A DNA stretch of 64,000 nucleotides from Anaerolineae bacterium. GTDB lineage: Bacteria > Chloroflexota > Anaerolineae > Promineifilales > Promineifilaceae. Made by a program: the position numbers and the translations under genes. Location: assembly GCA_023384355.1 (NCBI GenBank), contig JAHDWL010000008.1, positions 1 to 64,000 on the forward strand. The letters run 5' to 3'. The first letter of the stretch is position 1; each line of letters begins with the position of its first letter. Shown one piece after another: positions 62,267 to 64,000 of the stretch. Below the pieces are notes generated by a model. The model made no database searches. It saw only the letters and a list, made by a program, of their open reading frames with translations, and was not told the DNA's origin.

Positions 62267-62836
62267 ATGGACGAAATCCTGCCGGAACAACGCCGGGCAA
62301 AAATCGTGGAATGGCTTCAGGAGGAGCAATCTCTGACCATCGACCAGTTGGCTCGACATTTCGAAGTGTCGGCGATGACCATCCACCGCGATCTGGACTT
62401 GCTGGTGAAGGAGGGCCGGGCGCGGAAGGTTAGGGGCGGAGCGATGCCGGCGGCCGATGCTTTGCCCGCACCCGGCAGTGACCAGTCACAGTGTGCGATG
62501 TGCGGCAAGCGCGTTCCCCGCCGCACGACCTGGGTTGTCACCGGCGAAAACGGCGAGCAACAACAGGCCTGTTGTCCCCATTGCGGTTTTCTGATGCACA
62601 GCCACGCGACGGGGCAGCAATCCACCCTGGCGGCCGATTTTCTGTATGGCCAGATGGTCAACGCCCACCAGGCAACGTTCGTGGTGGGATCGGAAGTGAC
62701 TTTGTGCTGTGTTCCCGGCGTACTGTGCTTCGCCTCACGCTCTGACGCGGAACGGTTTCAGCGCGGATTTGGCGGGAAGTTGCTGGATTTCGCCGGGGCG
62801 ATGGTCGCCATGACCACCGCTCATCATGGCCACTAA
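62267..62836 (+). CDS. DeoR-type HTH regulator fused to a NosL-like Cys-rich domain
   Basis: 189 residues from ATG 62267, with GAGGAAG upstream. Residues 1 to about 60 are a DeoR-type winged helix (RRAKIVEWLQEEQSLTIDQL, VSAMTIHRDLDLLVKEGRA, KVRGGAM). The sugar-phosphate sensor domain of ordinary DeoR proteins is missing. Instead residues about 75-180 resemble NosL, a copper protein: CAMCGKRVPRRTTWVV, ACCPHCGFLMHSHA, LCCVPGVLCFASRSDAERF and FGGKLLDFAGAM. There are about nine Cys, and the tail is TAHHGH. It is divergent from the copper operon, so copper-responsive repression of that operon and of itself is inferred. Ends overlapping the glycosylase stop by four bases. Confidence 0.85.
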   Translation: MDEILPEQRRAKIVEWLQEEQSLTIDQLARHFEVSAMTIHRDLDLLVKEGRARKVRGGAMPAADALPAPGSDQSQCAMCGKRVPRRTTWVVTGENGEQQQACCPHCGFLMHSHATGQQSTLAADFLYGQMVNAHQATFVVGSEVTLCCVPGVLCFASRSDAERFQRGFGGKLLDFAGAMVAMTTAHHGH

Positions 62837-63450
62837 CTCCGCTTGCCCGATCCGCGCGATACAAACGGGTTGCCCGCCTCCCACCAGCGCCAGGGGATGG
62901 AGTGCCACGGCTCCGGCGTCTTGCCCATGCCGACGCGTGGGCCGGTGCGCACCCGATCGTCGGGCACGGGGTCGCCCGGCTCGATCCACAGATTGCCGGC
63001 CGTGGTCGTCAGGTCGAGCGTGTTGTCCGCGCCGCTGATACCGAAGGCCAGCACGAGCTTGCCGGGGCCGCTGGTCCACTCGTGGATCTCCCGGCCGGGG
63101 CGACGGGCGGCCATCTCGTCCAGCCCTTCCAACGGTTCGACGGCGCGAATGAGCACGGCCGCAGGGTCGCCATCCGGCTCGCAGACGGCGTTGAAGAGCC
63201 AGTAGTTGCCGTAGGTAAAGTAGACATAGGCCCGGCCGGGTGGGCCGTACATGGGCAGGTTGCGCGGTGTTCGGCGGCTGTGACCGTGGGAGGCCAGGTC
63301 GTCGAGACCGTGATAGGCCTCTGTTTCGACGATGCGTCCCATGAGTCGCGCGCCGTTGGGCAGCACGCGCACCAGCCGCATGCCCAGCAGGGAGCGGGCG
63401 ACGACAAGGGCAGAGGGAGCGTAGAAGGATTGGAAAAGAGGGCGGAGCAC
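62833..63450 (-). CDS. 3-methyladenine DNA glycosylase (AAG/MPG family)
   Basis: 205 residues from GTG 63450. FYAPSALVVARSLLGMRLVR, GRIVETEAYHGLDDLASHG (catalytic Glu in ETEAY), RTPRNLPMYGPPGRAYVYFTYG and LFNAVCEPDGDPAAVLIRAVEP are the conserved AAG blocks. SGPGKLVLAFGI and GPRVGMGKTPEPWHS-type ending follow. It removes alkylated purines from DNA in base excision repair. A minus-strand TATAAT about 35 bases upstream (near 63485) is a likely -10. Its stop overlaps that of the convergent regulator. Confidence 0.95.
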   Translation of the reverse strand: MLRPLFQSFYAPSALVVARSLLGMRLVRVLPNGARLMGRIVETEAYHGLDDLASHGHSRRTPRNLPMYGPPGRAYVYFTYGNYWLFNAVCEPDGDPAAVLIRAVEPLEGLDEMAARRPGREIHEWTSGPGKLVLAFGISGADNTLDLTTTAGNLWIEPGDPVPDDRVRTGPRVGMGKTPEPWHSIPWRWWEAGNPFVSRGSGKRS

Positions 63451-63575
63451 AGATTTCTCTTTGAATATAGTGTAGATTGCATTATATCACAGGCCCCATG
63501 ACTCTCGCTGAATCGCAGAGGGCGGTCCAGGGTCTTTCAGTAGTCGGCTCTGATAATACAACACGGCCGTGAGGC

Positions 63576-63642
63576 GTAGAGGTCAGGCAACCGGGAGAGG
63601 TGTCGGCTGATAACCAGGGCCTCGCCTCCCGGTTGCCTGACC
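63576..63642 (+). repeat. GTAG-footed (REP-like) hairpin element, copy B
   Basis: GTAG (63576-63579), one base, then GGTCAGGCAACCGGGAG (63581-63597), a 28-base loop and the perfect complement CTCCCGGTTGCCTGACC (63626-63642). Confidence 0.88.
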
Positions 63643-63690
63643 CTCCTGGGGCGTGGCCCGTGTGTTCAGGCCGGGTCAACAGCCGCGGAG

Positions 63691-63757
63691 GGTCAGGCAG
63701 CGGCGAAGGGAGGCCATTTGCTACGGCACAGGGGTTTCGCCGCTGCCTGACCTCTAC
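63691..63757 (-). repeat. GTAG-footed (REP-like) hairpin element, copy C, inverted
   Basis: GGTCAGGCAGCGGCGAA (63691-63707) and TTCGCCGCTGCCTGACC (63736-63752) pair perfectly, with CTAC at 63754-63757, i.e. GTAG at the foot on the minus strand. The stem differs from copy B at several positions, with matching changes on both arms. Confidence 0.88.
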
Positions 63758-63804
63758 ACCTTCAACCACTGGGCCGACTACTGAAAAACCCTGGAGGGCG
63801 GTCC

Positions 63805-64000
63805 TTAGATTCATCCCAAATCACCTTTATCAACGAAGCTCAATCGAAACCTGTTCCGCCTGACAGGTCCAGGGCGATATTTCATCGATCACACGGCAAA
63901 ATTCAGGGAAATTTCGCCGTGAAACTGCCGGGTTTTTCTTGTGTTACCGAACTCGGGTTAATTAAGGCACAATAGAAGTATTATGAGAAGTATTATGAAC
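63805..64000. other. Non-coding tail with a hairpin and a 12-bp tandem repeat at the edge
   Basis: CACGGC (63892-63897) with AAATT/AATTT and GCCGTG (63916-63921) forms a hairpin, with GGGTTTTTCTT ten bases on; possibly a terminator. AGAAGTATTATG is repeated at 63974 and 63986. ATG 63983 (or 63995) after CACAAT could be a gene start, but only a few codons remain. Confidence 0.4.

Larger units (their letters stand above)
63518..63804. mobile_element. MITE-like element with 21-bp inverted ends and 10-11 bp target duplication
   Basis: The element spans 63528-63793. The left end is CAGGGTCTTTCAGTAGTCGG(C) at 63528-63548. The right end, read on the minus strand, is the same with one change (T for C) at 63793-63773. 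GAGGGCGGTC(C) directly repeats outside both ends (63518-63528 and 63794-63804). No transposase gene; two GTAG-footed hairpins lie inside. Confidence 0.8.

Overview
The window is GC-rich, densely coded DNA from what looks like an aerobic, heterotrophic member of the Chloroflexota (Anaerolineae/Caldilineae-like; an inference). The signs are an abundance of secreted or lipid-anchored proteins built from META, NBR1-type Ig, Fn3-like and FAS1 domains; a Rieske/cytochrome b/dihaem cytochrome c complex with a fused long cytochrome b; a Ccm-type cytochrome c maturation cluster; and many genes whose -10 box lies only 6-8 bases before the start codon. There is no phage, CRISPR array or transposase gene. 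Mobile-type DNA is limited to small palindromic and repeat elements.

Layout. 1-6.4 kb: two divergent paralogous GT-C-like membrane proteins, an MFS exporter and small hypothetical or zinc-ribbon proteins. 6.5-9.9 kb: the quinol:cytochrome c reductase operon (Rieske, cytochrome b, dihaem cytochrome c, minus strand), followed by tRNA-Val(UAC) and dcd. 10.9-13.6 kb: a META lipoprotein and a DNRLRE/Fn3-like surface protein. 14.0-27.8 kb: a plus-strand envelope region with a membrane-anchored helix-hairpin-helix array, an Ig/FAS1 protein, a Gly-rich repeat protein, MscL, a coiled-coil membrane protein, a four-repeat META-like protein and two large paralogous proteins joining a solute-binding domain to NBR1-type Ig domains. 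28-38.5 kb: CorA, ArgS, RDD, WS/DGAT, GH13, MscS, YdeI/OmdA-like and a BECR-fold/DUF2283 pair. 38.6-42.5 kb: metH under a SAM-I riboswitch with a clear terminator/antiterminator. 42.6-46.3 kb: three tandem paralogous secreted proteins sharing an unrecognised C-terminal domain. 46.5-49.2 kb: a helical protein, YchF and an SH3b lipoprotein. 49.2-55.7 kb: a J-domain protein, DUF2085, then ResA/CcmG-like, CcdA, CcmC, CcmB and CcmA (minus strand). 55.7-60.5 kb: a methyltransferase, two GNATs and a cyclase/NB-ARC/TPR regulator. 60.5-62.8 kb: a copper cluster (SCO, YtkA-like, PCuAC) divergent from a regulator that fuses a DeoR-type HTH to a NosL-like Cys-rich domain, with repeated half-sites between them. 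62.8-64 kb: 3-methyladenine DNA glycosylase, then a non-coding tail holding a MITE-like element with two GTAG-footed hairpins.

Together the reductase, the haem and thiol machinery of cytochrome c maturation, and the copper delivery proteins for cytochrome oxidase form a respiratory theme. The most noteworthy non-gene structures are the GTAG-hairpin (REP-like) family, the MITE with a 10-bp target duplication, heptanucleotide repeats between genes (one inside the reductase operon), and the SAM-I switch. All calls come from reading the sequence; no database search was run. Coordinates of short sites may be off by a base.
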